This document shows positions 17,278 through 23,508 of a DNA stretch of 23,508 bases, piece after piece. The stretch is from Caryophanales bacterium UBA4869. Lineage in GTDB: Bacteria > Bacillota_I > Bacilli_A > RFN20 > CAG-288. Below the pieces are notes generated by a model. The model worked only from the letters and a program-made list of their open reading frames with translations, was not told where the DNA came from and made no database searches. A program made the position numbers and the translations under genes. Numbering within the stretch: the stretch's first letter is position 1; each line of letters starts with the position of its first letter. The stretch lies in NCBI GenBank assembly GCA_002399505.1, contig DHDT01000010.1, positions 2,207 through 25,714 of the forward strand. The letters run 5' to 3'.

Positions 17278-18557
17278 TAATTTCTCCTTAGAAGTGCGTA
17301 ATATCCACCATCAGAATCATAATCCATCGGAAGAACGGTCTCTTCTTCGACTAAGGAGAATTCTTTTCTCCTCTTCAGGAAACTGCGGACGACATTCTTA
17401 GTCTCATCATCGAGAAGAGAGTGATTGATGAAGAGGAGATTGGCACCCTTGGCGACAAACTCCGAGCATTCCATCAAGTCATAGTCCATCTCTTTGATAA
17501 GAGAACTGACATATTCCTTAGATCTTGTAATCAATAAACCGGGATCTCTTCTGAGCATGCCGATACGAGAATCATTTCCCTGATAGACAACGGTATCGAA
17601 GGAATCAAACTTGTAATAGGTCTTCAAAAGTGAAATCTTCACCGGTATCGGATAAGCGTCATTCAGATCAAAGTGTTTTTTCATATCCATGGCCAGACGA
17701 TACATCTGGGGGTCAGCATAATTGATGACAACCTTGGCACCGACTTGGTCCTTGGTCTTCAATCCAAAATAGACAGTCGGAGTGGGAAGACGGAAACCAG
17801 ACAGAAGAATCTTAGCTGAAAGAGCAGGTATCTCCAAACGGCTGAAAGCCTTGGCTGTAACTAAATCGATAGGATAAAGCTTGTTTTCCTTTACTTCCGG
17901 AAGATTGACAAGAGAATGTTCTCCTAAGACTTTATAGACTTTGGAGCCGTCATCAAAAGTATAGGAAGCAAATCTTTCATCATCCTTAAAGGTATCGGGA
18001 GAGACCACCTTGGTATTAAGAGCTAAGAAAGAAGTCGGGCGAGCGTGTAAAGACGCAATGGCCTTCAGACCTCTCTCCTGACCGTATTTCTTAGTGAGCT
18101 CCCTGATATAGCCTTCATCAGCTTCCAGAGAAAGGGAATAGAAGGCATTAGGGAATTCCTTGATGTTTTCCGGAATCACAAAAGGCTTGAGGCTGGCTTT
18201 AAGAAGAACTTCAAAATCGGAATTCGGGTCACCTTCGAGACTCAAAGTCTCATGGGTGTCGATATACGATGACTTGAGTTCATCGCTGGATGTAGAAGGA
18301 GTTCTCAAAGCTGATAGGGTGAGGATGTTGAGGAAGGTCTCATCAGTCTTGGGTCCATAGGCTACAAACAGGTTGAGACATTCAAAGGAAAGGGTGTAAA
18401 AATTGCGAAGTGTCTTATAGAGGTGTCTTCTCAAAGACGCCTTAGAAGCATCAGAAAGCTTCTCGTTTAAGAAGACCCTGGTCAGGGATTCCTTAGAAGA
18501 CATATGGTCGATAACGATGGCTTTGAGAGCCAAAGTCGATAAAGTCAGGTCAAGCAT
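17277..18557 (-). CDS. RsmB-like protein lacking the catalytic and SAM-binding motifs
   Basis: Position (directly before rlmN) and length (426 aa) match RsmB, the 16S rRNA C967 m5C methyltransferase, and the N-terminal NusB-like helical region is visible (about 1-125). The methyltransferase half is recognisable but every key motif has changed. The DACAAPGGKT site reads LLSGFRLPTPTVYF (251-264). The motif-IV PCSG.G site reads YQGNDSRIGMLRRDPG (325-340), keeping only the MLRRDP part. The motif-VI STCT site reads LFINHS (375-380). The C-terminal DGGYYALLRR resembles the family ending. Only two cysteines remain (60, 364), neither at a catalytic place. The frame is intact, with good SD (GAGGT) and a TAATG coupling to rlmN, so it is probably a maintained pseudoenzyme, perhaps binding RNA. 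I leave the symbol empty for this reason. Confidence 0.8.
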   Translation of the reverse strand: MLDLTLSTLALKAIVIDHMSSKESLTRVFLNEKLSDASKASLRRHLYKTLRNFYTLSFECLNLFVAYGPKTDETFLNILTLSALRTPSTSSDELKSSYIDTHETLSLEGDPNSDFEVLLKASLKPFVIPENIKEFPNAFYSLSLEADEGYIRELTKKYGQERGLKAIASLHARPTSFLALNTKVVSPDTFKDDERFASYTFDDGSKVYKVLGEHSLVNLPEVKENKLYPIDLVTAKAFSRLEIPALSAKILLSGFRLPTPTVYFGLKTKDQVGAKVVINYADPQMYRLAMDMKKHFDLNDAYPIPVKISLLKTYYKFDSFDTVVYQGNDSRIGMLRRDPGLLITRSKEYVSSLIKEMDYDLMECSEFVAKGANLLFINHSLLDDETKNVVRSFLKRRKEFSLVEEETVLPMDYDSDGGYYALLRRN

Positions 18558-18575
18558 AATATTTTACCTCACCTA

Positions 18576-18581
18576 ATTATA
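18576..18581 (-). promoter_or_regulatory. Possible -10 element before the RsmB-like gene
   Basis: TATAAT on the minus strand lies 18 nt before the start codon, in the 50-nt gap after the 150-aa gene. No good -35 is seen, so internal initiation here is only possible. It would give the rlmN-to-rpe genes a supply independent of rpmF. Confidence 0.35.
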
Positions 18582-18607
18582 GCGGAAATAAGAGCAAAAA
18601 GGTGATT

Positions 18608-19060
18608 TTAATGGAAAGAACAAGCTAAAGAATCAGCAGATTTGGCTAAAGAGACGTTCAACTTCTTCGCTCTTTCAATATCTTCGTCTATTTCCTTGAT
18701 GATACTCTCATAGACAGCGACTTCTTCCCGGGCGATGCTCTTAGCATTGTCGATATAGAAAAGATTGACGAAATAATCTTTTTTGAGAAGAACTTTCTTC
18801 AAAAGAGAAAAATCTTTGTCGGATATTCCTTTTCCCGAAAAGAAATCGCAGCACTCTTTTCCGGAGAAAGAGACATTGTCTTTCAAAAGGGAGACCACAT
18901 AAGTCTCAGCGTTGATTTCAAGGCCCAGAGGTTCGATATCGATTCTTTTTTTCTTCTGATATTCGCTTAAAGCGACAATACGATAGGAATTCTTGATGAC
19001 GTACTGACAGATTTCCACATAATTTCCGATCAGATACGTTATTTTTTCAGCATATGTCAT
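18608..19060 (-). CDS. Unknown 150-aa protein encoded after rpmF
   Basis: I do not recognise this protein. It is soluble and charged, with no signal peptide or membrane helix. Visible features are an N-terminal helical part (KITYLIGNYVEICQYVIKN), a basic patch (QKKKRIDIE), a Cys pair (ECCDFF) and a C-terminal segment of about 45 residues likely to be helical or coiled coil (YESIIKEIDEDIERAKKL). A good AAAGGAG precedes the ATG at about 10 nt. It lies between rpmF and the RsmB-like gene. A terminator hairpin separates it from rpmF and I see no separate promoter, so expression likely comes from read-through. The small-domain DUF177/YceD protein often linked with rpmF is normally upstream of it and does not resemble this one. 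Confidence 0.72.
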   Translation of the reverse strand: MTYAEKITYLIGNYVEICQYVIKNSYRIVALSEYQKKKRIDIEPLGLEINAETYVVSLLKDNVSFSGKECCDFFSGKGISDKDFSLLKKVLLKKDYFVNLFYIDNAKSIAREEVAVYESIIKEIDEDIERAKKLNVSLAKSADSLACSFH

Positions 19061-19082
19061 GAAATATATTCTCCTTTAAGAC

Positions 19083-19110
19083 AAAAAAAGCCCACCGAAA
19101 GTGGGCTTTT
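19083..19110 (-). terminator. Rho-independent terminator after rpmF
   Basis: A 10-bp stem AAAAGCCCAC / GTGGGCTTTT with a 5-nt loop is followed by a run of T on the minus strand. It sits between rpmF and the next gene, whose SD starts within about 12 nt of the T-run, so it may act as a partial terminator. Confidence 0.88.
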
Positions 19111-19131
19111 CATTCACGTAAGAAAGAGATA

Positions 19132-19320
19132 CTACTCAGCCTTCTCTTTGACGTCCATAACCTTCTTGCCGTTATAATAACCGCATTTAGGGCATACGCG
19201 ATGGGACTGGATGGCTGCTCCGCAATTGGGGCAGGTGACGGTATTAGCGGCCGTTAAAGCCAAATGCTGTCTTCTCAGTCTCTTCTTAGTAACGCCTGTT
19301 CTTCTGAAAGGTACTGCCAT
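19132..19320 (-). CDS. rpmF: 50S ribosomal protein L32
   Basis: The 62-aa product starts with the L32 signature [19 protein letters not shown] and has a zinc-ribbon with CPNC and CPKC pairs (residues of about 30-33 and 43-46). It is therefore the zinc-binding form of L32 in the large subunit. GGAGG stands before the ATG. It has its own promoter and is followed directly by a terminator. Downstream lie the unknown 150-aa gene and the rsmB-like/rlmN operon. Confidence 0.97.
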   Translation of the reverse strand: MAVPFRRTGVTKKRLRRQHLALTAANTVTCPNCGAAIQSHRVCPKCGYYNGKKVMDVKEKAE

Positions 19321-19334
19321 ATTCTTATCCTCCG

Positions 19335-19346
19335 TTAAACGTTTAA
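19335..19346. repeat. 12-bp perfect palindrome in the rpmF leader
   Basis: TTAAACGTTTAA lies between the rpmF promoter and its ribosome binding site. It lacks the TG/CA ends needed for a CcpA site. It could be an operator or a chance AT-rich palindrome. Confidence 0.4.
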
Positions 19347-19366
19347 AGTCATAAACAGCAAGGCTA

Positions 19367-19395
19367 ATTATAAGCTAACGAATCAATAAAGTAAA
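19367..19395 (-). promoter_or_regulatory. Sigma-A type promoter of rpmF
   Basis: TTTACT (19395-19390) and TATAAT (19372-19367) on the minus strand are separated by 17 bp, about 47 nt before the start codon. Confidence 0.68.
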
Positions 19396-19432
19396 CAAGA
19401 AAATTCAAAGGATAATATGATTAAGCTAAATT

Positions 19433-20839
19433 TTACTTCCAAGTTATGGAATCGTAGAGGGATATGTATTCTCTTGCCGACTTGTTCCAGCTGTAATCGC
19501 CAGTCATTCCGTTCATGATGATGGGACCTAAGGCGTTCTTGGAATAGAGAAGACAGGCGTTGTTGAAGGAGTTGATCAGACCGAAATAATCCGAGTTTTT
19601 AAAGACAAAGCCGGTAGGTTTGTCTCCCTGACTGATATCAACAACAGTATCATTGAGACCGCCGACATCGGAGACTATCGGAACCGAACCATAACGCATC
19701 GATATCAGCTGACTGGTTCCGCAGGGTTCAAAATAGGAAGGCATTAAGAAGAAATCGCTGGCAGCATAGAGAAGATGAGCCAGGCTTTCATCATAGCGGT
19801 TGACAAAGAATACTTCGGGATAATTCAAAGATGAATAGAGGAATTTCTCGCTCAGTTCACCGTTTCCGATAACGATGAGCTTGGCATCATATTCTCTAAG
19901 ATGAGGCAGTAAGTCGATGATGCGCTCAACGCCCTTTTGAGAAGACATACGGGTGATAACAGCCATCAAAGGCCCTTTGAAGTCATTTTGAATGCCGAGC
20001 TTTTCCAAAAGAGCCAGACGGTTTTTGTTCTTGCCGTCTTTATAGTCCTCTAAAGAAAAGTTGCAGACCAGGTTCTTATCAGTACGTGGATTCCAGACAT
20101 CGGTGTCAAGACCATTGACAATACCGCTGAAATCAAAGTGTCGGCACCAGTCGATGATCGAACCGATTCCGCCAAAGCCCTGATGATCATTGAGAAGTTC
20201 TTTGGCATGAGTCTTGGAAACAGTGTTGATCTTGTCAGCGGACATGATACCAGTCTTCAGGAAATTGAAGGCATTGCCAAGTCTAGCATAGCCGGAATCA
20301 TAATATCCGAGACTGAGATTGAAGTAATTGCTAAGATCGTCTCGTAAGGCCCAGCCCTGGAAGGCGGGGTTATGAATAGTCAGAACTGTCTTGATGCCCT
20401 TGGGATTATAGGAAAGAAGAAGAGGAAGAACAGCCGTCTGCCAGTCATTGCAGTGAACAACGTCATAGCAGTTATGTCTGGTGATGAAAGTGTTGACAGC
20501 CATCATGAAACAGGCAAAACGTTCATTGTCATCTCCGTATCCGTATAAATCGTCTCTCTCGAAGCGATCCATGGCACAGAAATAATAATCGACTCCTTCA
20601 CAGACTTTGTGGAAGATACCGCAGCCCTGTGTTTTCCAGCTCATCTTAAAATCGAACTGGTCAAACAATTCGGTAAGCACCTCCGGATGCTTGTTTTTGA
20701 CGACGTTGTAAAGAGGAATAATGACAGAGGCCTTATGACCTAATTTCACCAAAGCCTTAGAATACGAAAAAACAAAGTCAGCCAAGCCACCAGACTTGCA
20801 ATATGGAAGAGCTTCGCTGCTGACTAAAAGAACATTCAT
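19433..20839 (-). CDS. glgA: Glycogen synthase (ADP-glucose)
   Basis: This 468-aa GT5-family glucosyltransferase extends alpha-1,4-glucan with ADP-glucose in the cytosol. The ADP-glucose binding motif KSGGLADF begins at Lys15, HCNDWQTA lies near 130, and the C-terminal domain has FEPCGTSQL (370-378), where the family more often has FEPCGLTQ. Length is near the usual 475-480. It is the third gene of the operon, and its ATG overlaps the glgD stop by one base (TAATG), with AGGAG 11 nt upstream. No clear terminator hairpin follows, and the rpmF promoter lies in the 112-nt gap. Confidence 0.96.
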   Translation of the reverse strand: MNVLLVSSEALPYCKSGGLADFVFSYSKALVKLGHKASVIIPLYNVVKNKHPEVLTELFDQFDFKMSWKTQGCGIFHKVCEGVDYYFCAMDRFERDDLYGYGDDNERFACFMMAVNTFITRHNCYDVVHCNDWQTAVLPLLLSYNPKGIKTVLTIHNPAFQGWALRDDLSNYFNLSLGYYDSGYARLGNAFNFLKTGIMSADKINTVSKTHAKELLNDHQGFGGIGSIIDWCRHFDFSGIVNGLDTDVWNPRTDKNLVCNFSLEDYKDGKNKNRLALLEKLGIQNDFKGPLMAVITRMSSQKGVERIIDLLPHLREYDAKLIVIGNGELSEKFLYSSLNYPEVFFVNRYDESLAHLLYAASDFFLMPSYFEPCGTSQLISMRYGSVPIVSDVGGLNDTVVDISQGDKPTGFVFKNSDYFGLINSFNNACLLYSKNALGPIIMNGMTGDYSWNKSAREYISLYDSITWK

Positions 20840-21954
20840 TACACAATGTCTCCTCTGGCGATATAGAGCGGATTATCCAAAGTTCCGACAACTTCCGAAA
20901 TATGGAGAACCTGAGCATCTTTATCGACCACGGCGTTTTCAATATGAGTATTGACATCGATGACGGCATTGGAGCCGATAACCGAGTTCTTGATGACACA
21001 GCCCTTCTTGACAGTCACTCCACGGCCCAAGACCGAGTTGATGACAGTTCCTTCGATGATGGAACCATTGGCGATAGAGGAATTCTTGACGGAAGAGCCG
21101 GCTTTATATAAAGTCGGCGGAGTATCGTAGGATTTTGTATATATCTTCCAGTCATCCGCAAAGAGAGAATTAAAAATGTTTTCATCAAGAAGTTCAAGCG
21201 AATACTTAAGATAATGGCTGAGAGAATCAAAGCTTCTTACATATCCGTTTACTTTGACGGCTCTCATCAAAACCGAGGGAGAAAGATACTGAAGAGTGTC
21301 TTTGAGTCCAAAGAAATTAGAAGTGCCAGTCGCATACTCAAGCAAGGACTCCAGCATCGGATAATCCAATATGGCGCAGCCTAAGGCCACATCGCCTTCA
21401 TCGGTATCGCCTCTATTGGGTTCCATCTTAGTTATCTTGCCTCTTTCGGAGATGGAAAGCTTAGTGGAGTTGATGAAAGAAGACTTGAGTCCGGTAGCAT
21501 GAGTATAGAGAAGAGAGATGCGGTTGCCGCTTGCTATATGGTCATTTAAAAGATCGTTGAAGTTCTGTTCGAAGACCATGAAAGGAGAGGCGATGACAAC
21601 ATAATCAGGATTTACCTGCTTTAAGAACCAGCGGTTTTCCAAAAGGCAGTTGACATCGGTGCTGTAACCGGGATTGGCCACATGGGGTTCATCATAGAGA
21701 ACCTGGAAATCACCGGTCTTCGTATTGTTGATCCAGAAACGTCCGTTTCCGACATGACGGCTTAAGGAACGGATGTGATTCTGGCAGAGGATTCCGATTG
21801 ACGGAATACCCGAATTGAGGAAGTTTGAAAGCTGAATATCGATAAAGGCATAACGTCCCAAAAAGGAAGTAGAGGCGATGGCGCGATGCTGTGTCATCGG
21901 TCCGAAACCGGGATTGTTGAAACAATCGATCAGTCCTAATACTTTTACAGACAT
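20839..21954 (-). CDS. glgD: GlgD regulatory subunit of ADP-glucose pyrophosphorylase
   Basis: This 371-aa protein is a GlgC paralogue with the same nucleotidyltransferase plus left-handed beta-helix layout. Catalytic motifs have been lost: where GlgC has GGRGTRL, this has NPGFGPMTQHR, and SGDH becomes ASPF. In Bacillota, GlgD of this type pairs with GlgC and enhances its activity. It follows glgC by 15 nt with AAGGAG and is coupled to glgA by a one-base overlap. The C-terminal hexapeptide-like repeats (SSIANGSIIEGTVINS) are clear. Confidence 0.94.
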   Translation of the reverse strand: MSVKVLGLIDCFNNPGFGPMTQHRAIASTSFLGRYAFIDIQLSNFLNSGIPSIGILCQNHIRSLSRHVGNGRFWINNTKTGDFQVLYDEPHVANPGYSTDVNCLLENRWFLKQVNPDYVVIASPFMVFEQNFNDLLNDHIASGNRISLLYTHATGLKSSFINSTKLSISERGKITKMEPNRGDTDEGDVALGCAILDYPMLESLLEYATGTSNFFGLKDTLQYLSPSVLMRAVKVNGYVRSFDSLSHYLKYSLELLDENIFNSLFADDWKIYTKSYDTPPTLYKAGSSVKNSSIANGSIIEGTVINSVLGRGVTVKKGCVIKNSVIGSNAVIDVNTHIENAVVDKDAQVLHISEVVGTLDNPLYIARGDIV

Positions 21955-21969
21955 GTTTCTTCTCCTTCC

Positions 21970-23076
21970 TTAATCGTTGACCAAGACGGTATCGTCTTTA
22001 GTTCCGATCTGATCTTTAGTAACTACCGTCTTGGAGCCGACAATGGCATAGCGGATTTTGACTCCGCTCTTTATGACGGCGCTTGGCATGATGAAACTAT
22101 CCTGAACAACGGCATTCTTCTCGATGACAGCTTCGTTTGAAATAACCGAATGAATGACAGTGCCGCGGACGATAGCACCCTGATTGATGATGGAATCATC
22201 GATCTTGGCTGAAGGGCTGATATACTGAGGCTGAGAGAAAGTATCAGCGGAATAGATCTTAAAGTCCTTGGAGAAGAGACGGAGAGTGCAGTCGGAGTCG
22301 AGAAGATCCATATTGGATTCCCATAAAGAATGAATAGTACCGACATCTTTCCAATATCCGACAAAGGGATAAGCGAAAAGCCTCTTGCCATTTCCCAATA
22401 AAGAAGGCAGGATATCTTTTCCGAAATCATGAGAGGACTTAGGATTGTCAGCGTCGCTGACAAGGCTCTCTCTCAAAAGAGCATAGGAGAAGATATAAAT
22501 ACCCATCGAGGCATAATCGGATTTAGGCTGTTTGGGTTTTTCCTGGAATTCATTGATGCGTCCGTCAGGGTCAGAGCAGACGATGCCAAAACGGGGAGCT
22601 TCCTCTAGAGGAACTTTGATGCAGGCGATAGTGACATCGGCATCGTTCTTCTTATGGAAGGCGAGCATCTCAGAATAATCCATCTTGTAAATATGGTCAC
22701 CGGATAGGATGACGACATATTCGCAGTGAGTCTTGTCCAGCCAGTCGATATTCTGATAGATGGCGTCAGCCGTTCCCGAATACCAGTTAGCCCCCTTAGG
22801 AGTCTCACGGGGAGGCAGAATAGAAGTCAAGGCTCCGGTTCCGTTCAATCCCCAGTTTCTTCCCGTTCCTATATAATTATTCAAAACAGTCGACTCATAT
22901 TGAGTAGCGACACCGACAGCATGAATACCCGAATTTGCGACATTGGATAACGGAAAATCGATAATACGATACTTGCCGCCGAAAAACACAGCCGGTTTGG
23001 CTATTTTGGCAGTGAGAGACTGAAGTCTAGTCCCACGGCCTCCGGCAAGGATCACAGCCACCATCTCTTCTTTCAT
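21970..23076 (-). CDS. glgC: Glucose-1-phosphate adenylyltransferase, catalytic subunit
   Basis: This 368-aa enzyme makes ADP-glucose from glucose 1-phosphate and ATP, the committed step of bacterial glycogen synthesis. The nucleotide loop AGGRGTRL (11-18), RIIDFPLSN, YSGTADAI, SGDHIYKMDY, FQEKP and GYWKDVGT are all intact. A C-terminal beta-helix with hexapeptide-like repeats follows. It is shorter than the E. coli enzyme (431 aa) but normal for the Bacillus-type GlgC. The ATG follows AGGAGG, and a cre/LacI-type operator lies 18 nt before it. It heads the glgC-glgD-glgA operon. Confidence 0.97.
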   Translation of the reverse strand: MKEEMVAVILAGGRGTRLQSLTAKIAKPAVFFGGKYRIIDFPLSNVANSGIHAVGVATQYESTVLNNYIGTGRNWGLNGTGALTSILPPRETPKGANWYSGTADAIYQNIDWLDKTHCEYVVILSGDHIYKMDYSEMLAFHKKNDADVTIACIKVPLEEAPRFGIVCSDPDGRINEFQEKPKQPKSDYASMGIYIFSYALLRESLVSDADNPKSSHDFGKDILPSLLGNGKRLFAYPFVGYWKDVGTIHSLWESNMDLLDSDCTLRLFSKDFKIYSADTFSQPQYISPSAKIDDSIINQGAIVRGTVIHSVISNEAVIEKNAVVQDSFIMPSAVIKSGVKIRYAIVGSKTVVTKDQIGTKDDTVLVND

Positions 23077-23094
23077 GTTGGGCCTTCCTCCTGT

Positions 23095-23110
23095 TTGTAA
23101 ACGCTTACAA
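23095..23110. promoter_or_regulatory. cre / LacI-family operator upstream of glgC
   Basis: TTGTAAACGCTTACAA fits the catabolite-responsive element pattern WTGNAANCGNWWNCAW at every position and is nearly palindromic. It lies between the predicted -10 of glgC and its ribosome binding site, a position where CcpA or a LacI-family sugar regulator usually represses. The regulator itself is not in the window. Confidence 0.78.
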
Positions 23111-23123
23111 CTAAACCATACTT

Positions 23124-23129
23124 ATTATA
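23124..23129 (-). promoter_or_regulatory. Likely -10 element of glgC
   Basis: TATAAT on the minus strand, 47 nt before the start, with the operator beginning about 14 nt downstream. A second TATAAT occurs about 20 nt further upstream. Neither has a strong -35, so activation or an extended element may be needed. Confidence 0.5.
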
Positions 23130-23235
23130 ATCTACCAATACCTATTATTATAGCCTTTTTTCGATTTCTATGGGGTATTCAACATAAATAGGTTAAGTGG
23201 ATTAACCATATCAGAACTGATCTGCCGTTTTTAAA

Positions 23236-23278
23236 GAAAAAAACAAAAAAGTCCTCTGTTTAAAACGCTCAGAGGACT
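23236..23278 (-). terminator. Rho-independent terminator of the right-edge gene
   Basis: A 9-bp stem AGTCCTCTG / CAGAGGACT with an 11-nt loop is followed by a long T-rich run on the minus strand, just after the stop of the partial gene. Confidence 0.9.
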
Positions 23279-23287
23279 ATAAAACGC

Positions 23288-23508
23288 TTATTTCTTACTG
23301 CTGTTTTTCTTCTCTTCTTCCGGAATCAGAGAATTCTCAAGCTGCATGTTGATAGTCTCGTCAGTGACAATCTTCGAAGCATCGGCTTTTTTCTTCTCTT
23401 CGTAGACATCAAGACCCGATCTCTTCTTCTTCTCATCGTGGATGGTAACCAAGATCAAGTCGACGAAGCTGACCAAGTCACGGAGCTTCTCGCTAGGAGT
23501 GGAGAGGA
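23288..23508 (-). CDS. C-terminal end of an unknown protein (partial, start beyond right edge)
   Basis: The minus-strand frame is open from the window edge to the TAA at 23290-23288, about 73 codons, so this is the tail of a larger gene. It reads STPSEKLRDLVSFVDLILVT, then a highly charged Lys/Glu-rich end (HDEKKKRSG, EEKKKADASK, IPEEEKKNSSKK). The VSFVDLILVTI stretch is mildly hydrophobic and could be a buried helix or the end of a membrane helix. No family is recognised. The gene ends at its own terminator, so it is not co-transcribed with glgC. Confidence 0.6.
   Translation of the reverse strand, partial: LSTPSEKLRDLVSFVDLILVTIHDEKKKRSGLDVYEEKKKADASKIVTDETINMQLENSLIPEEEKKNSSKK

Noticed and set aside
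20839..21954. GlgD as a broken glgC copy
   Set aside because: Loss of the GlgC catalytic motifs is normal for the GlgD regulatory subunit, and the frame and operon position are those of a functional gene.
1..23508. CRISPR arrays, tRNA/rRNA genes, insertion sequences, phage genes
   Set aside because: No spaced direct repeats, tRNA-like cloverleaf, transposase motif or terminal inverted repeats were seen anywhere in the window.

Overview
The window looks like chromosome from a low-to-moderate GC Bacillota. The best guess is an Erysipelotrichia-like or related Bacilli lineage; this is inference from protein character and synteny, and no rRNA or marker search was possible. Support comes from strong AGGAGG-type ribosome binding sites, sigma-A type promoters, the rsmB-rlmN-prpC-prkC-rsgA-rpe order typical of Bacilli, a GlgC/GlgD glycogen pair and a fused AdhE. 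TGA is used as a stop in many genes, so the mycoplasma code is excluded. Nearly everything is on the minus strand; only rpmB and an alpha/beta hydrolase are on the plus strand.

Layout, left to right. (1) 1-6676: two consecutive hybrid sensor kinases on the minus strand, with only 2 nt between them. The upstream one (1422 aa) is soluble and carries about eight PAS-like modules before its kinase core and receiver. The downstream one (cut by the left edge) has a lipobox, an extracytoplasmic solute-binding domain, one membrane helix, a PAS-like region, a kinase core and the start of a receiver. (2) 6776-10214: adhE followed by a small APH/choline-kinase-like phosphotransferase, with a clear promoter and repeated CGCAAA motifs upstream and a terminator at the end. 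(3) 10270-10983: about 700 bases of AT-rich DNA with only a doubtful 61-codon frame. (4) rpmB and an esterase-like hydrolase on the plus strand, ending at a shared bidirectional terminator. (5) 12251-19320: a packed minus-strand series: rpmF, an unknown 150-aa gene, an rsmB homologue, rlmN, prpC, prkC, rsgA, rpe and a six-helix membrane protein. (6) 19433-23076: a glycogen synthesis operon, glgC-glgD-glgA, with a near-perfect cre/LacI-type operator just upstream of glgC. (7) The C-terminal end of an unknown gene at the right edge, with its terminator.

How the genes fit together: region 5 joins ribosome maturation (RlmN, RsgA, L32) with a Ser/Thr kinase/phosphatase pair and a pentose-phosphate enzyme. 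Region 6 makes ADP-glucose and linear glucan under probable carbon control. AdhE disposes of fermentative reducing power. The most unusual points are an RsmB homologue that has lost every catalytic motif while staying intact, and a PrkC-type kinase with no membrane helix or PASTA repeats. The paired multi-PAS and solute-binding hybrid kinases and the unknown genes in or beside the housekeeping operon are also worth attention.
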